A stretch of DNA of 64,000 bases from Nectonema munidae (lineage: Eukaryota > Nematomorpha > Nectonematoida > Nectonematidae), in contig JAUIRK010000898.1 in the NCBI GenBank assembly GCA_030549495.1, forward strand, positions 744,001 to 808,000, read 5' to 3'. The notes under the pieces were generated by a model. The model was not told where the DNA came from and made no database searches. It saw nothing but the letters and a program-made list of their open reading frames with translations. Of the stretch, positions 50,168 to 63,238 are shown in pieces. The position numbers and the translations under genes are program-made. Each line of letters opens with the position of its first letter. The first letter of the stretch is position 1.

Positions 50168-53100
50168 CTGCAAGATAAACAAACGCAAAACTGATTAGTA
50201 CATTTTAATCGTTCTAGATTAGGACCACGGACAATAACTACTTCTTATTAATGACCGTGTAGGTAGAGATACTAACTCTTTAACTTTTTGAAATTATATT
50301 ACCACAATCAAAATTATGGATTTTTTTGGGCATAAAGAAGCATTAAATTATTTGAAAGTAGGCGTATATCATTTTTCCTTTTGATAACTTAAGTGTTCCT
50401 GGTAAAAACATCCGAAAATAAAAACTTTCAAAACCAAAAAAAAAATTTAACAACGGCAACTAATTATTATTCAACCAAAATTTTAAAATAGTTAATTCAG
50501 GTGTTTAAATTATTAGAAGTTTTGTTTTTGGCGTTATGGAGGTATCACAAAATTATCGAATAAAAAATCTATTTTAAGTTTTTTAAATTGGTTGCTAGAA
50601 CATACTTGATTTAAAGGTAGAAAATATTTTTATTTAAAATAGGAACGGCTACCCATGTACTACAAATGTCATCATTAGATGGCAATTTTTGTTCAATGTT
50701 TTTAGACAGAATCTAGAAGAAAAAAGAAAATAAGATATGTAAGTTTTAAAAAGCATTCTAAAATATCGCTCGATAGAGTTTATATCTTATTCCAATGTGT
50801 TTGTTGGGTGCAGACATGAAGTAATGCAGTAAAGATTTTGCGAAACTCATTTTTTCTTTCTCTATCATTTAAATGATGGTTTTCCTAAAAAGATCAGACA
50901 TTGTAATGCTTCAAATAAAAATTATAAAAAGGTTTGTTCTTTCATGCTAAGATATTGATTTTATCTTAGCTCATCGAATTTGACAGTTATAAGTAATAAA
51001 TCATTATGGGTATTTTCATAACATTCTTTCCTTTCATTTTGTCTCATGATCGATTGTTCTTGTTTTAATGTATTTTATTAAAATTTGAAAAAATAAGCGT
51101 GTTCTTGTTGATTCTTTCGTTATCGCCACAGAAGTTTCTAAAAAACTCTGCACTAAAGAAAAGATTTGAGTATTTTTAAATCACCTCCTATTCAAAATGA
51201 TGATACAAAAAAGATTATGTTGTAGAAGGTGAATGCCATGAGAATCGAAACATTGATAATTTTTTAAAGAAGAAATTGGAAGCTGAATCTGAAATGGTAT
51301 GCAAAAATGACCTTGAATATGCCTTTTCAAGTTGTTGAGCTAATATAGAATATACAAAGTAATCATATAAATGAAAAGAAAAAGATAGCGTAAAAAATTA
51401 ATGTTAAGGAGAAAAATTAGAAGAATTTAAATGATTACGAGGACAATACGTGTGCTGAAGCTGTAGAATTATATTTCCTTTCAGAATGAATCCTTAGTGA
51501 AATGAGAAAACACAGTACCAAATATGTAAATAAAAAGTTAAACCAACTATTGAAGAATAGGATTTTGACAGATTGTTTCCTCTAAACTCATGACAAGAGA
51601 CGTTATCACACAGCAAAATAATATTTTTGCCCATTTGTACTTGCATTTTTTGTTTAGCTTCAATAGCCAAGTTTGAAATATGGCTTTTGGGTTAGGATAA
51701 TAATCCACATAAATATTTGTATAAAATTTTTTTCCAAAGCAGCGAGAACGTTTTGCTTTTCCAATGCCAAAAGACTTAAATTTGTGAATGAACAAAAGCA
51801 CAGTCAACCTATCTTTGCATTTTTTGTCCTTTCATGGGTGTTGTGGTTAGGGTGCTATCAGGCTCTAGGTTTCATCACAATTGTAAATGTTTGGAAGATC
51901 TACATTGGCAAGTTTTTGTTGACGTTGACGTCCGATATCTACAGCATTTAAGTTAGCGCTTTCACTTCCTCCATGATCATAACGTTTATTTATTCGATAT
52001 CCTTTTTTGAAGCGATCTAACCATCCACTAGAGTAAGTAAAATTCATAATTGGCATATTTTTGCCAAAGTACTGTGCTTTTTCTTTTAACATCAAGTCTG
52101 TGTGTGACACACGAATTTTTTGATCTTATTTCAACCATAGATAGCTTCTTTTAGCTTAACGTGTTTAGCTGGGCGCCGTGAAGTGAAACCTGATTCGGAA
52201 ACCCACTTTTTACTGCTCCTCAAGATGTCACCAACTGCTGTACGACAAATAGTTAGATTCCATTAGCGAGAAAAATTTGTAGCAATTTCGCTATGACTTG
52301 CTGTTGCATGCTCAATTTAATAAAGAAAATTTTTTATGTTTTTCCACTGCTAAATCAGTACGTAGTCGCTTTTCTTGTTTTAAAAATGAAGACATTCCCA
52401 AAAAGAAAAAAACTACAAAAAATAATCACTGAATCTAAAATAAAAAACCCAAAACAAAATGAAATAGTTTAAAAAAGTTTCAGAACAATTTAAATTAGTA
52501 TAAATACAAACTAAACAAGATTTTAGTAGCAGGGGCGTAACTACTAAAAAAATTATTAATAAGATGGGTAAAAAGTTAGGAAATAGAATAGTTATTGAAC
52601 GCTTTAACGAGCTGCGAAGAGGCAGGGAAAGTTAAATGCCCAAAAACCGTTTGACATAATTGATTAATAATCTCAAGGACAGTGGAAAGTTATCATTCGA
52701 TATTCTAGTTTCTTAAAAAGTCAGAAAAAATCTTTCCCTGTGTAAAAATCTTATAACATTTTTGGCTAGTATTTTCTTGTCATAGTTTTAAATTCTGCTC
52801 ATCTTTTTGTGTGAAGTTTAGAAAACAAACTTCAGGACATAAAAGTACAATAAAAAATACATTTGAAATTTGATTCTTTTAGCAAATATGAAAAAATAAA
52901 AGTTTTAAATCAAAAAGTTTTAAATGACAAAAATATTTTTATTGAAGATGAAACTGCCTTGACAACTAATTAATTGACGACAAAATAAGAAAAATATGAA
53001 GGGCATAGAGTGTGCAAGAATAATATCTATGATTTATGACAAAGAAATCATTTTCTATCATAATCAAATCAACCACACTGCAATTTATCAAAAACACAAC

Positions 53101-55266
53101 GTAACTAATTTATCTTTACAGATAGTGAAAGTTGAGCTCTCACTTGGGCATATGTATTCATAGAGCTGAATATTGAATTGAACTTTTCATCGACAAAAAA
53201 TTACAAAAACGCGAGAGTAAATTTGAAGGATTATCGAGACAATATTTAACACAATAACTTATTGGTTCCTAAAATCAGAAGGCGGAGACGGATGTTGCAA
53301 CAGGTGGTTTTTTGAGATAAAAATAAACTACTTAAAATATTACAACTTTATTTATTTAGTATATAAACCTCGATACAAAATCTTTGATGGGAGACATAAC
53401 TCAAAAGAATACATTCACTTTTCATACACGTGTACAAATGAATAGTCAAATGCAGCATTTCTCAACCGGTGTTCCCAGGAGCGATAGGGTTTCGAAAACC
53501 GCTGATTCTAAGCCATGGGATGGAGGTGGGAAGGGATGGACTATAGGAAAGTGTGTATTTCTCAACGGAGTTGGAGTGGCAAAAAATTCCAAAGGATATA
53601 AGAAATTGTATAAGCGTTATTCTTCAACGTAAAGATTTTTTACTCATTTCATTTTTCAAACTTTAGAATACGAAGTATTTGGAATATCCATCTCTCTTTT
53701 AACTTAGTTTTTTCAATCTTTTCATTGATTTAATGCACCTTGAGCGAAAAAATGGATGATTTATTTTGACCATATGCTGGCGTGCAACTCGGCTAATTTT
53801 TACACATTGTATTGCCAAATAAGTTCTAATCATATCACATGATTAAAAAATCGCTTCATAAAAAAACTTATTTTCTAAAAATTTAAATAATAAAAAATCT
53901 CATGTTGATATTCGATAAACAGACATCTTGAATGCACAAGCTGTTTTAAAACTTGGTGATCATATGATGAAGATTTTGTAAAAGTGATAAATAATCAAGG
54001 TCACTTTCTTACAAATACAAAAAAGTTGTGTGTGGTGAGCATTCTGTTATGGAAGATATGAAGATTAAAACAACGTACAAATTTTTGTTCACTTTGCGAA
54101 TATAATTAATTTTTTTGTTGTTCATAGTCTACTTATAAAAAACATACTGTAAACTAATTTAATTTGGCGAATTAGGTTCAAATGCAAATTCGTGAAAAAA
54201 CTTTCTAAAATTTTAGACATTTAGCCTAAAAAATCTCGTTTTTTCCTTGTTGAGCGCATAATATGGAAATTTCAGCGATTTTTAAATTTATATGTCGAAC
54301 ATTTTAAATGTTATAACAAATTCCATATAAAAACTTGAAACTATGGAAATTAAGTTCTCGAAATTAAATTCCCGGTGAAATTTTTTTACTTTACAGTAAA
54401 TAAAGGGTATATTTTACGTTTGCTTTATTTTGACTTAAGTTTTTGCAAAGAGACTAAATAAAAAAAATGGAGGATTATATGTTTAAGAAAATACTATTAT
54501 ATAAACTTTTTATATTAGGATAAATTTAAGCAAAAGATAAATTAAAGTTTGACACATATTTTACTGCTTCACTGTTTAGAAAATAATGGACGCGATCTTA
54601 ACATGATAACTTCAAATTAAAAACACACTTACACACAATGAATACGACGCATTGTAAAGGCGATTTACAAAATGATGGGCAATAATTTTTATAAAAAGAA
54701 AGGTGGGATTGGTGAGGAATTAGTTGCACATGATGATTCTTATAAAAGTAGAATTTCAGATCCTGTCACACGCCATGTAATGGCAGGCAGACTTCAGGTG
54801 CGTAGTATGAAAAGAGAATGAGACCTGAGTTAGCGCCGAACATTCAACGTATTTCACGGCTTTCAAGTCTTTCGCCAGTCTTTCGCCTTGGTCGATGCTG
54901 ATCGGCTTCTGTTTGTTTTTCGCGAGTTTTTCGAGCGTGTAAGAGTCGTCTCTCAAGTCTATTTGCGTCCCAACCAGAAGAAAGGGCGTGCGCTGACAGT
55001 GATGTGTGATTTCTGGAACCCACTACCATGAAAAGGAAATGAGTGAATGCATGATGTAACGGTTAGGAAGATTGGCAGCATACCTTTTCCCGAACATTTT
55101 CGAAAGAGGAAGGAGAGACAGTGGAGAAGCACACCAGAAACACATCCGTTTGTGGATAACTCAGCGGTCTTAAACGATCGTAATCTTCTTGACCAGCTGT
55201 GTCAAAGAGGCCGAGAGTATATGGTTCTTTTCCTATCATCACGGTAACTGCATAATTGTCAAACAC
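50078..55266 (-). CDS. CDC42: Cdc42 Rho-family GTPase, partial (first coding exon not in window)
   Basis: A membrane-anchored small GTPase that controls actin and cell polarity. Minus-strand exons: 55266-55084, 55022-54825, 50167-50078, all GT..AG and phase 0. They encode residues from about 36 to the stop. Seen: [12 protein letters not shown] (switch I and after), the switch II motif [17 protein letters not shown], the Rho insert region [19 protein letters not shown], the base-binding motifs TQID and CSAL, then [18 protein letters not shown]. The tail is KKKKCSIL, a basic stretch plus a CAAX box whose final Leu predicts geranylgeranylation. ITHHC and TQIDLRDD mark Cdc42 rather than Rac. The first exon with the P-loop (GDGAVGKT) was not found up to 64000. 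Intron 54824-50168 (4.66 kb) contains a pogo relic. Confidence 0.93.
50168..51542. other. Cdc42 last intron, part
   Basis: 1.4 kb of AT-rich intron with no recognisable element. Confidence 0.4.
51543..52395 (-). pseudogene. pogo/Tigger-like transposase relic
   Basis: Minus-strand pieces in order: [13 protein letters not shown] (N-terminal Psq-type helix region, 52395-52300); [13 protein letters not shown] and [17 protein letters not shown] (CENP-B-type helix-turn-helix); NIYNCDET (start of the DDE domain, catalytic Asp in the DET triad); then [21 protein letters not shown] and WLLKLNKK in a second frame. The second catalytic block is degenerate. Stops and frame changes are frequent. No terminal repeats were identified. 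It lies in the last Cdc42 intron, in the same orientation as the gene. Confidence 0.8.
52396..54824. other. Cdc42 last intron, part
   Basis: 2.4 kb. CAGCATTTCTCAACCGGTGTTCCCAGG at about 53452 looks like one end of a hAT-type repeat with no partner found. The rest is AT-rich intron. Confidence 0.4.
54825..55022 (-). CDS. CDC42: Cdc42 exon (internal)
   Basis: 66 codons, beginning [22 protein letters not shown] and ending [11 protein letters not shown]. Acceptor and donor lie at 55024-55023 and 54824-54823. The intron to the previous exon is only 61 bases. Confidence 0.95.
55084..55266 (-). CDS. CDC42: Cdc42 exon (switch regions)
   Basis: 61 codons, beginning [20 protein letters not shown], through [11 protein letters not shown], to [11 protein letters not shown]. 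Preceded by TTTTAATTTTTAG on the minus strand. The first base of this exon is the GTG codon for Val, not a start codon. Confidence 0.95.
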
Positions 55267-56426
55267 CTAAAAATTAAAATATAGGTAAATAAGGAGAACA
55301 ATTATCATCCTACATTAATCCATTTCTTTTTAAATCAAAATTATGGCCGTTAGGACAAAATTCAGCATAATGTTAGCCATGTATGGCAAAGGCACTGACT
55401 GACGATATCGTGTATATTCGGTATGTTATAGATGCATGCACTTTAGCTATAGATATTACTTCTGACACTTCATAAAAATGGCCATCATCATAGAAAAAGA
55501 TCAATTTATAATTCAATAAAAATGACCACAGAAAATAAAATATCAATAGTAGATAGCTTGATTCTACAATTTCAAAACTTTGAATGAATGACACAGCTTA
55601 TTTATTCTATATTCTATAGCTAAAGCAGCATTCATTCCAATATAATATATATATTCAGATTAATCTGCTTCAAGGCGAAAAGAAAACATATGATGTATTT
55701 GTCAAGCCATATCTATACACATTACATTTTCATGAAAGAAATTATCATGAATGCAAGATGTTTGACATATTTTTTTTGGGTAATGAAATTTTTTAGGGGA
55801 GCTTGAAAATTAGCTGGGGGGGGGGGGCTTGAGAAATAGTTAGGTGAAGGGCTTGTGCACCAAAATTTAATAGGTAGAGCGTGCTCTGCTACACTGTCTT
55901 AATGACTTCACTGTGAACATTTTTCAACTAATCAGGTATGGCTTTCATTATTAAGCCTTGGCGATTAATAGCGAACTGGGTACAATTACATTTGAAGAAT
56001 TTTGCTTGACGAGAGTTTGAAATCTAGAACTACAAGAAAAAAATGCATGTTCCGGCTTAATCGCATGCGCTGTAAAAAATTGTCCACCTTGTAAAATATC
56101 TCTTTCAGTTGTTGTACTGCTAAGAATTTCGCAAAACGAAAAATTATCTACCAAGTGCTTGCCATATACATATTGAAGGTAAACGCTAGGCTTAGCTAAG
56201 TTTAAGCTGAATTGCCTAAAATTTAAAAATCGAATTCCGAGTCAATAAAACCACCTCTGCTATTATGTTATCTTCCCTTTAGCCTTCTAACGGCCTCTCC
56301 TATCAGTCTACTAACGATATAATCTGTCAGGAAGATATGCTTCACTTTGCAAGTTCAAAACTTCTTACCACATTCATTCCTATGTTGTGGGACATATTGA
56401 GAAGTTATTGTTTTGAGAATTTATAG
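55267..56426. other. Stretch between Cdc42 exon and LINE
   Basis: Probably part of a Cdc42 intron, as the first exon was not found. It contains a run of G at about 55817. No exon or element is recognised. Confidence 0.4.
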
Positions 56427-56438
56427 AAGGCTTTAAAA

Positions 56439-59400
56439 ATGCCTCAATGCTGTTTATGCCGAGGTGGAAATGAGGTTGAGCTCTCATTCTCCTATAAAAA
56501 TGCCTCATGCGGCAATTGTGTCTCTTACAGCCTATGAACAGCAAGTCCCTTCACGTGGCGGGGTTGTTTGAAACCAAATGATCAGGAGGCGAAAGCGAGT
56601 ATTAGGCGCTTAAACCTTTAGCTCCGGGTAGAACAAACTTAGTTAGCTCTGGAAGGCAGTTGTTCTAGGAGAAAAAACTCTGACTTCAAATTACCACTGC
56701 CTTGTGGATTGTGTAAATGGTTTTACAAAGGCTAAAGGTCCCAGGACTGAATACAAATACTGGTTAGCGTCAGGAAGGCCCAAAGTACTCCGTGGGTGTT
56801 TCCAGTAACCTACGTCAAAAAGAATACTGGAAAAAACTAATGCCTGTGGTTACAATAAGCTTAGAATAGCCTCATGGAATGTAGGTACACTCACAGGAAA
56901 AGCAAATGAAATTGTGGAGGAAATGATAAAACGAAAGATTGAAATAGCTTGCGTACAAGAGACAAAATGGAGTGGAAATACCTCTAGAAAGCTCACTCAA
57001 GGTTTCAAAATTGTATATAGCGGATTGACCAACATAAGGAACGGTGTAGGTGTGATTATGAGTGAAAAATGGAAAAGGGTAATTGAAGTAAGAACAGGTG
57101 ACAGAATAATTTTATTGAAGCTGAAAGGCATTGATGAAATTATAACAGTTTTGTCAATATATGCGCCTCAAGTTGGTTGTAGTAGAGAGGAAAAAATGAG
57201 TTTGCAGAAAAACTAGATAGTTTACTATCAGAAATTCCTGACAGTGAAACAGTTATTTTGGCAGGTGACTTTAACGGTCAAATCGGCAAGGATAGTGATG
57301 GGTACGATGGAGTTCATGGTGGACAAGATTTTGGTAATAGAAACGAAGAAGGCGAATGATATTAGACTTGGCACAAAGAAACGATTTGACCATATGTAAC
57401 ACAAATTTTAGAAAGAAGGATAGTCATTTGATAACATATAGCAGTGTGGGCAAAAAAAGCCAAATAGACTTCTTCATGGTCAAACAGGGTAAAAGAAAAT
57501 GTGTCAAGAATTGCAAAGTTAGCCCTAGAAGTGACATTGTATCACAACATAGAATTGTTATAATTGATATGTTTATCACTAACGAGAAAAAATGAAGTTA
57601 TGAGGATAGGTAGATTTAAGACATGGCAACTCGAAGATAAAAAAGATCATGAAAGATACGAGAAAATAGTTGAGAAAAGTTTGATGGAAAAACAAATAGA
57701 TGAAGATATTGAAGAAATGTGGAGTCACCTCAAAAACAGTTTGTTGGTTGCAAGTAAGGAGGTGCTGGGTAAAACAAAAAAAGGTAAGAAAACTCAAAAA
57801 GAAACATGGTGGTGGAAGGAAGAGGTTAGAGAAATATTCAAAATTAAAAAGTTAGCTTTCAAGAAATGGCAAAAAAGTAAGTCAGAAGAGGATAAACAGA
57901 TATATAGAATTAAGAAGAAAGAAGCAAAAAGGACTATCTTTGAATTGAAAGCAAATGAAACAAAAAAATGTACAAATCACTGGGGAATAAAGATGGGGAC
58001 AAGCAAATTTTCAAACTTGCAAAGTCTAGGCAAAGAGATATTCAAGAAACTGGAAATGTGGACATTATAAAAAACGGAGAAAGAACATTTTTATTCAAGG
58101 ATGAGGAAATTGAGAACAGATGGAAAGAGTACTTTGAGGAGCTACTAAATGTTGAAAATAACCATGAACACACAGATAAGGGAGAAAAAGTTGAGGGTCC
58201 TGAGTTTGTTTTGGAAGAAAGAGAAGTATTGGAAGCAATGAAAGAAATGAAAAAAACAAAGCAACAGGAATCAGTGAAGTTAGTATAGATATGATAAAAG
58301 CAGGCGGAGAAAAATGTTTGAAGATGACGACTAGATTGCTGGAATTCATTTGGAAGAAAGAAATAATTCCGGAAGAATGGACTAAAAGCTTAATTATTCC
58401 GATTTACAAGAATAAAAGAGATGTCTTGAATTGCGAAAATTACCGGGGAATTAAATTGCTAGAACATGGGTTGAAACTGCTAGAGAGAATTTTGAGTAGG
58501 CGAGTTAGAAATCAAGTAATTATAGACTCGAATCAGTTTGGCTTCATGCATGGTAAAAGCACAGTGGATCCGATATTTATAGTAAGACAATTGATGGAAA
58601 AAAGACTAGAAGGAAAACTGCCTTTATTTTGTAGCTTCGTAGACTTAGAGAAGGCATATGACAGAGTTCCAAGAGATATCGTATACTGGAGCTTGAGAGA
58701 AAAAGGTGTTAGTGAAAAGCTTGTAAGGTTAATTGAGGGAGCATAAAGGAACTCTAAGACTTCGATTAGAACAATGAATGGTTGCTCACAGGAGTTTGAT
58801 ATAAATGTAGGCTTACACCAAGGTTCGACACTTAGTCCATTACTTTTTGCAATTGTTATAGATGAATCCTCGAAAAATATCAGAAAAGATGACCTTTGGG
58901 AACTTTTGTTCGCTGATGATTTGGTAATAATAGCAGATAGTGAAAAGACTGTTTATGTGGCAAGAATGTCTCGAAGGAAAAGGCCTGAGATTGAATTCAC
59001 GTAAGACTGAAGTGATGAAAGTCTGTAGGAATGAAAACGCTGTGATAAGCATAAAAGATAACCATGGGATCGAATTGAAACAAGAGCAAGAGTTCAAGTA
59101 TTTAGGGTCAGTTATTGAAAAGGAAAGAGGTTGTAGTAAGAATGTACAGTCAAAGTTGAATGCGAGTTGGGCAAAATGGAAAGAAGTTAAGACTGTTTTA
59201 AACGATAAAAAGCTGCCAATGAAACTAAAGGCCAAAGTGTATTTAGACATAGTGAGACCAGTCATGACTTACGGTTCAGAATGTTGGTGTCTGAAAAAGA
59301 AAGAAAAGAACAAGTTGGAAGTGTCTGAAATGAAAATGCTGAGAACGATGTTAAATGTAACAAGAGATAGAATCAGGAATAAAGAAATAAGACGAAGAAC

Positions 59401-59673
59401 AAAAGTAATGACGAGTGTGATAGATGTAATCGAAAAGAACAAAATGAGATGGTATGGACACGTGCTGAGAAGGGAAAAAGATGAAAAAATAAGGAAAGGA
59501 TACGATGAACAGGTAAAAGGAAAAAGAAAAAGGCAAAAAATGAGATGGGGAGATGATTTGGAAGAAAGTATGAAAAAAATTGGTTTGAAAGAAAGCGATG
59601 CTACAGACAGAAAGCTTTGGAGAGAACGGATCAAAGCCATCGACCAGGGGATAAGATGATGAAGAAGAAGAAT
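56439..59673 (+). mobile_element. RTE-type LINE, near full length, frameshifted
   Basis: 3235 bases flanked by a 12-bp target duplication AAGGCTTTAAAA (56427-56438, 59674-59685). A 5' leader of about 0.4 kb is followed by an AP-endonuclease (ASWNVGTL, ACVQETKWSG, LAGDFNGQIG). Then comes a reverse transcriptase (NYRGIKLL, QFGFMHGKSTVDPIF, FVDLEKAYDRVP, GLHQGSTLSPLLF, catalytic FADDLVI) and a C-terminal part (YLGSVIEKE, ECWCLKKKE, MRWYGHVLRRE). It ends with GATGAAGAAGAAGAA, a typical RTE-like tail. Confidence 0.92.
56830..59659 (+). pseudogene. LINE endonuclease/reverse transcriptase ORF, broken
   Basis: The coding region runs from about 56830 to the stop at 59657-59659. Frame changes or stops occur near 57205, 57350, 57590, 57965, 58255, 58745 and 58965, so it cannot make a full protein. 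The catalytic FADD box and the endonuclease GDFNG block survive. The endonuclease SDH motif is degenerate (SQHR). Low decay relative to other elements here suggests a moderately recent insertion. Confidence 0.88.
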
Positions 59674-59685
59674 AAGGCTTTAAAA

Positions 59686-62479
59686 CCGCAGTTAATATTT
59701 TGTAAAAACATTCGTACTTTATCAAACGTGAATTTGTGCAATCGTTAAGTTTGACGTCTAAAATAGCCAATAGTTTCACTTGCAGGGCTTTAGAAAAGTG
59801 GATGCTAACACTTTAGAACAGAAAAGACACTTTGTTTCCCCTACCTCATCAGAAGTTAATGCAGTAAAATAAAATTTCAAGTATGAGTCGTCATATTTTA
59901 CTTTTTATGCTATTGAGAAAAATACACATTAAAATCTATAAAACTAGGACTGAAAAGCAATAAAAAAATAAAGATAGTACTCAATTCAAAGTCTAAATTA
60001 TTTATTCTTTTAAATGCGACTTATTGGCAAAAATTGCAAATGACCCAATATGGATGCAATATGTTGTGCATAACAATTCACTCAGCGACCTCTTCTGGGT
60101 CCCGTAGAGTGCTTAGCGATCCAACAGCAGACTACCGGACTTCAATTTGAGAACCACTGAGCTAGAAGATAGTGATTCATTCAGAATTACAAGCAAGGTA
60201 ATTTGACCTGATCAAATCCGTGTAGTTTCCGCAGTTGTGGTGGGTTTTGAAGCGTATAGTGTCAGTATAATGTCGGACTGAGTAAAGAAAGTCAAATAAA
60301 TCAATATTAATGGGTTAAGATAGCTTTATATCAATTTTTTCCCACTTTTTCTGAAATCAAATGAGTTAAGTTATAGCGTCGTATAGCAGGACATTTAGTT
60401 GTCGTATTGCTTTTATAGAGCCTTGGTTAGGCTCAAAAAATTAATAGCATGATTTTGTTTAGGAATATAACATTTTACTTTATATACATACTATACTATA
60501 TATTTTGGAAAACGTCAATATAAACAAGATGAGAATTTCATCAGACTTATTTCATTAGATCATTTTGCAAATGAATAAGACACGATGAATGACAAATATG
60601 TTATTATAATTAAGAATCTTTGATTTCACTACATCCATCTTATTCTTCAAACTTCGTACGATCTATACAACCGCACAATACGAAGTCAATTATACGGAGT
60701 CTGTGATTGCTCTGTAAAATGATTGGTTAAAATGGATGAAGGATACGAATAATAATTGATGAGAGTGACACATGAAAAATATTCACGATAAATTCATATA
60801 TTTATGGGCAAACATACAAAATACAGAAATGATCTCTTACGATGCTAACTTCGCAATTTTGAGTACAATCTGCGCAACGTTGGACAGGTTTGACTGAACA
60901 TCATAAAATAGATTTTATAGCATGTAGCTTAGGAAGTAAGAAATTTTTGAAATCGCAGCCCAATTCTTAAAGGCTTCGCATCAGACATACTCAAGAAGAA
61001 AAACACTTTGCTCTCCAATGAGAAGCGTGTAGCATTGAGATAAAAAAAATAAGCAAACAGGTTATCTCGGTTAGGTTTAAAGGAGCTGTATCCCATCTCA
61101 ATCTATAATAATACTACCTTCAATCAGTTCATGTCTATAATCCTGATAATTACAAAATTCAAGTTATTCGATGGCAACTTACATTAGTTAAATGTTCCAA
61201 TCAGGTATTAAATAAATAAGTTCCAAATACTGACATACATATATTATATGCTTTATAATACTTAGAAAATTGAAGAAGGTGAAACAATCCAAGATAAAAA
61301 ATAGCAAGTTTTCTCTTTCCTCCATTTTGTATGTATGTATTTTCTAAGAAAAGTTTGTGGGTTTCCGTCAAATAAAGGTTTTTATTGGTCTAGGTCTGAA
61401 TGCTGAGTCCAGGTTCTAACTGGAATTTCCCTTATTTAACATTTGAAGACATGTTAAGCTAGGTAAGAGATTGCTAACTTAATGTTAAGCAATTTAACAA
61501 AAAGGATCATGCAACACTTAATTTTTGCAACACAAAAGCGCATAAATAAAATGTATGTTCATCATACCACTTTGAGCTTATTTGCATCAAGGCATTTTTT
61601 ATCAATATAGTTCATTCAAAACTTGATTGTAGGAAGGAAGAAAAGTGTTCAAGAATTACTCTTATTTTGAAATGTTAATTTCTTCCTTATACTTGGTTTT
61701 CCTATCTTTATTCCAAATTAAAACATTAAAAATAAAGTTAATATAATTCGGAGGTCACCAAACTACGGCCCGTGGGCCAAATCTAGACCGCGAAGTAAGT
61801 TTATCCAGCCCGCAAGTTAAATTTTGATATTGATAAGTGTTACAAAATAAGTATTTTTGAAATATATTGTATTCATTTCCACTTTTTATGTATCCTCGGT
61901 GTATCAACTTTGTTACATTCATAGGGAAAACAACGAAAAGTTTGCTTTATTTTGTTTTAAACAAGTATTAAAAGGAATTTCATAATGGCAGTGATTTTTA
62001 ACTTTTTAATATTCCTACCCACGTGTTTCAAATTTTCGGTAATCCGGTCAACTTCAAGAAAACTTTGATGCCCCCTGACATAATTCATCAAAAAGTTTTT
62101 CCTAATACGAGCTAATTAATTAATTCTCAAAGCATGAATGAGAATTTGCGAAATACTTTCGAGTTTAGCAATAATGCATAAAGAAGGAATTGATTTGGAA
62201 AGAATTATTACATCACTTGTTAGTGAATAGAAAATTTTAATTTGCAAAAAAACAACTTTTAAAATATAATTATATTACAGAATTTAGGATATTTCAATGT
62301 ATCATCCTCCCCCCCCCCCTGCAAATTTATTTTCTGGGCATGTGCTTGCATGTATATAATAATCAGTGATTGTTTTATACGGGGTGAGAGCGGTGTCACG
62401 CGCCTAAATTTCAGTTTATGTTATAAAGTCTCTTTATTTTAAACGCCCTAGAGAAGGGAACGTCAATGTTTTAGGGCAC
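59686..62479. other. Stretch right of the LINE with hAT-type ends
   Basis: 2.8 kb, possibly intronic to Cdc42. One hAT-type end (TTTGAGAACCACTG) lies at about 60144-60157, the right end of an element extending left to roughly 60000. Another repeat begins at about 61753 with CACCAAACTACGGCCCGTGGGCC and GCCCGCAAG. This is a hAT-family consensus type, here with only one end. No exon is seen. Confidence 0.4.
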
Positions 62480-63238
62480 GCGCCAAATATAGTCTTTTCT
62501 AATGATGATGCGCCAAAATTGTTTTATTCTCTTTTAACTCAAATTTAAATCTTATATAAAAAATTTATTATACTTTCATTAATGTAAAAACTAACGAAAA
62601 CTGATTTTATTAGCCTGAGGTTTTCTCACTATCAAACATGTCAAAAAAGAATTGCGTAATTTTAAAAGAAGAAATTCACCAAGGCGCCATTTCGGATTAT
62701 AAAATACGTCAGTTTTGGCGCATGCAAAATGGGCTGACCACACCAGCCTTAGAGATTCAATAAAAGTGATTATTATGCAGAGATATCCACGTTAAAGTCA
62801 TATTTACAAGAATAAAATGCGACTTTAAAAAAGAATTCACTGTTTCGTTAGAGGTGCTTGCAAATAGAGGTTTTACTATTCCTTTTATTGGAAGTTATTA
62901 GTTTAACACTGATCAATCAAAAAAGATGAGGAAGTAAAATAAGAGATCAAAAGTTGTTTTATTTAATAACCAATTAAAATACAGCATAGGATCGAGGCAT
63001 CAACATATGTTTTATAAAATCGTTTAACAACCAAATTACCCTGTTCCTTGCACAATAAAAGGTAAATGCACTATTGAGTAGTAAACGTTCGCACTTAAAT
63101 AATAATCGTATTAAAATATGATGAGGGGTATGTGAAATGCAGTTGTCTTGAATATCACATCGTTGTGATTATTTTATAAGCTGTGTACTTAGATGAAAGA
63201 TGGTGTATTATTCGTGAATGTTTTTTCATCTTTGGCGC
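62480..63238. promoter_or_regulatory. Cluster of four E2F-like sites
   Basis: GCGCCAAA occurs at 62480-62487 and 62510-62517, and its complement TTTGGCGC at 62714-62721 and 63231-63238. These match the E2F consensus. No promoter or gene start is seen beside them, so function is uncertain. Confidence 0.25.

Noticed and set aside
58840-59779. Long minus-strand frames opposite the LINE
   Set aside because: They are antisense shadows of the reverse transcriptase region and have low-complexity, Phe/Ser-rich composition.
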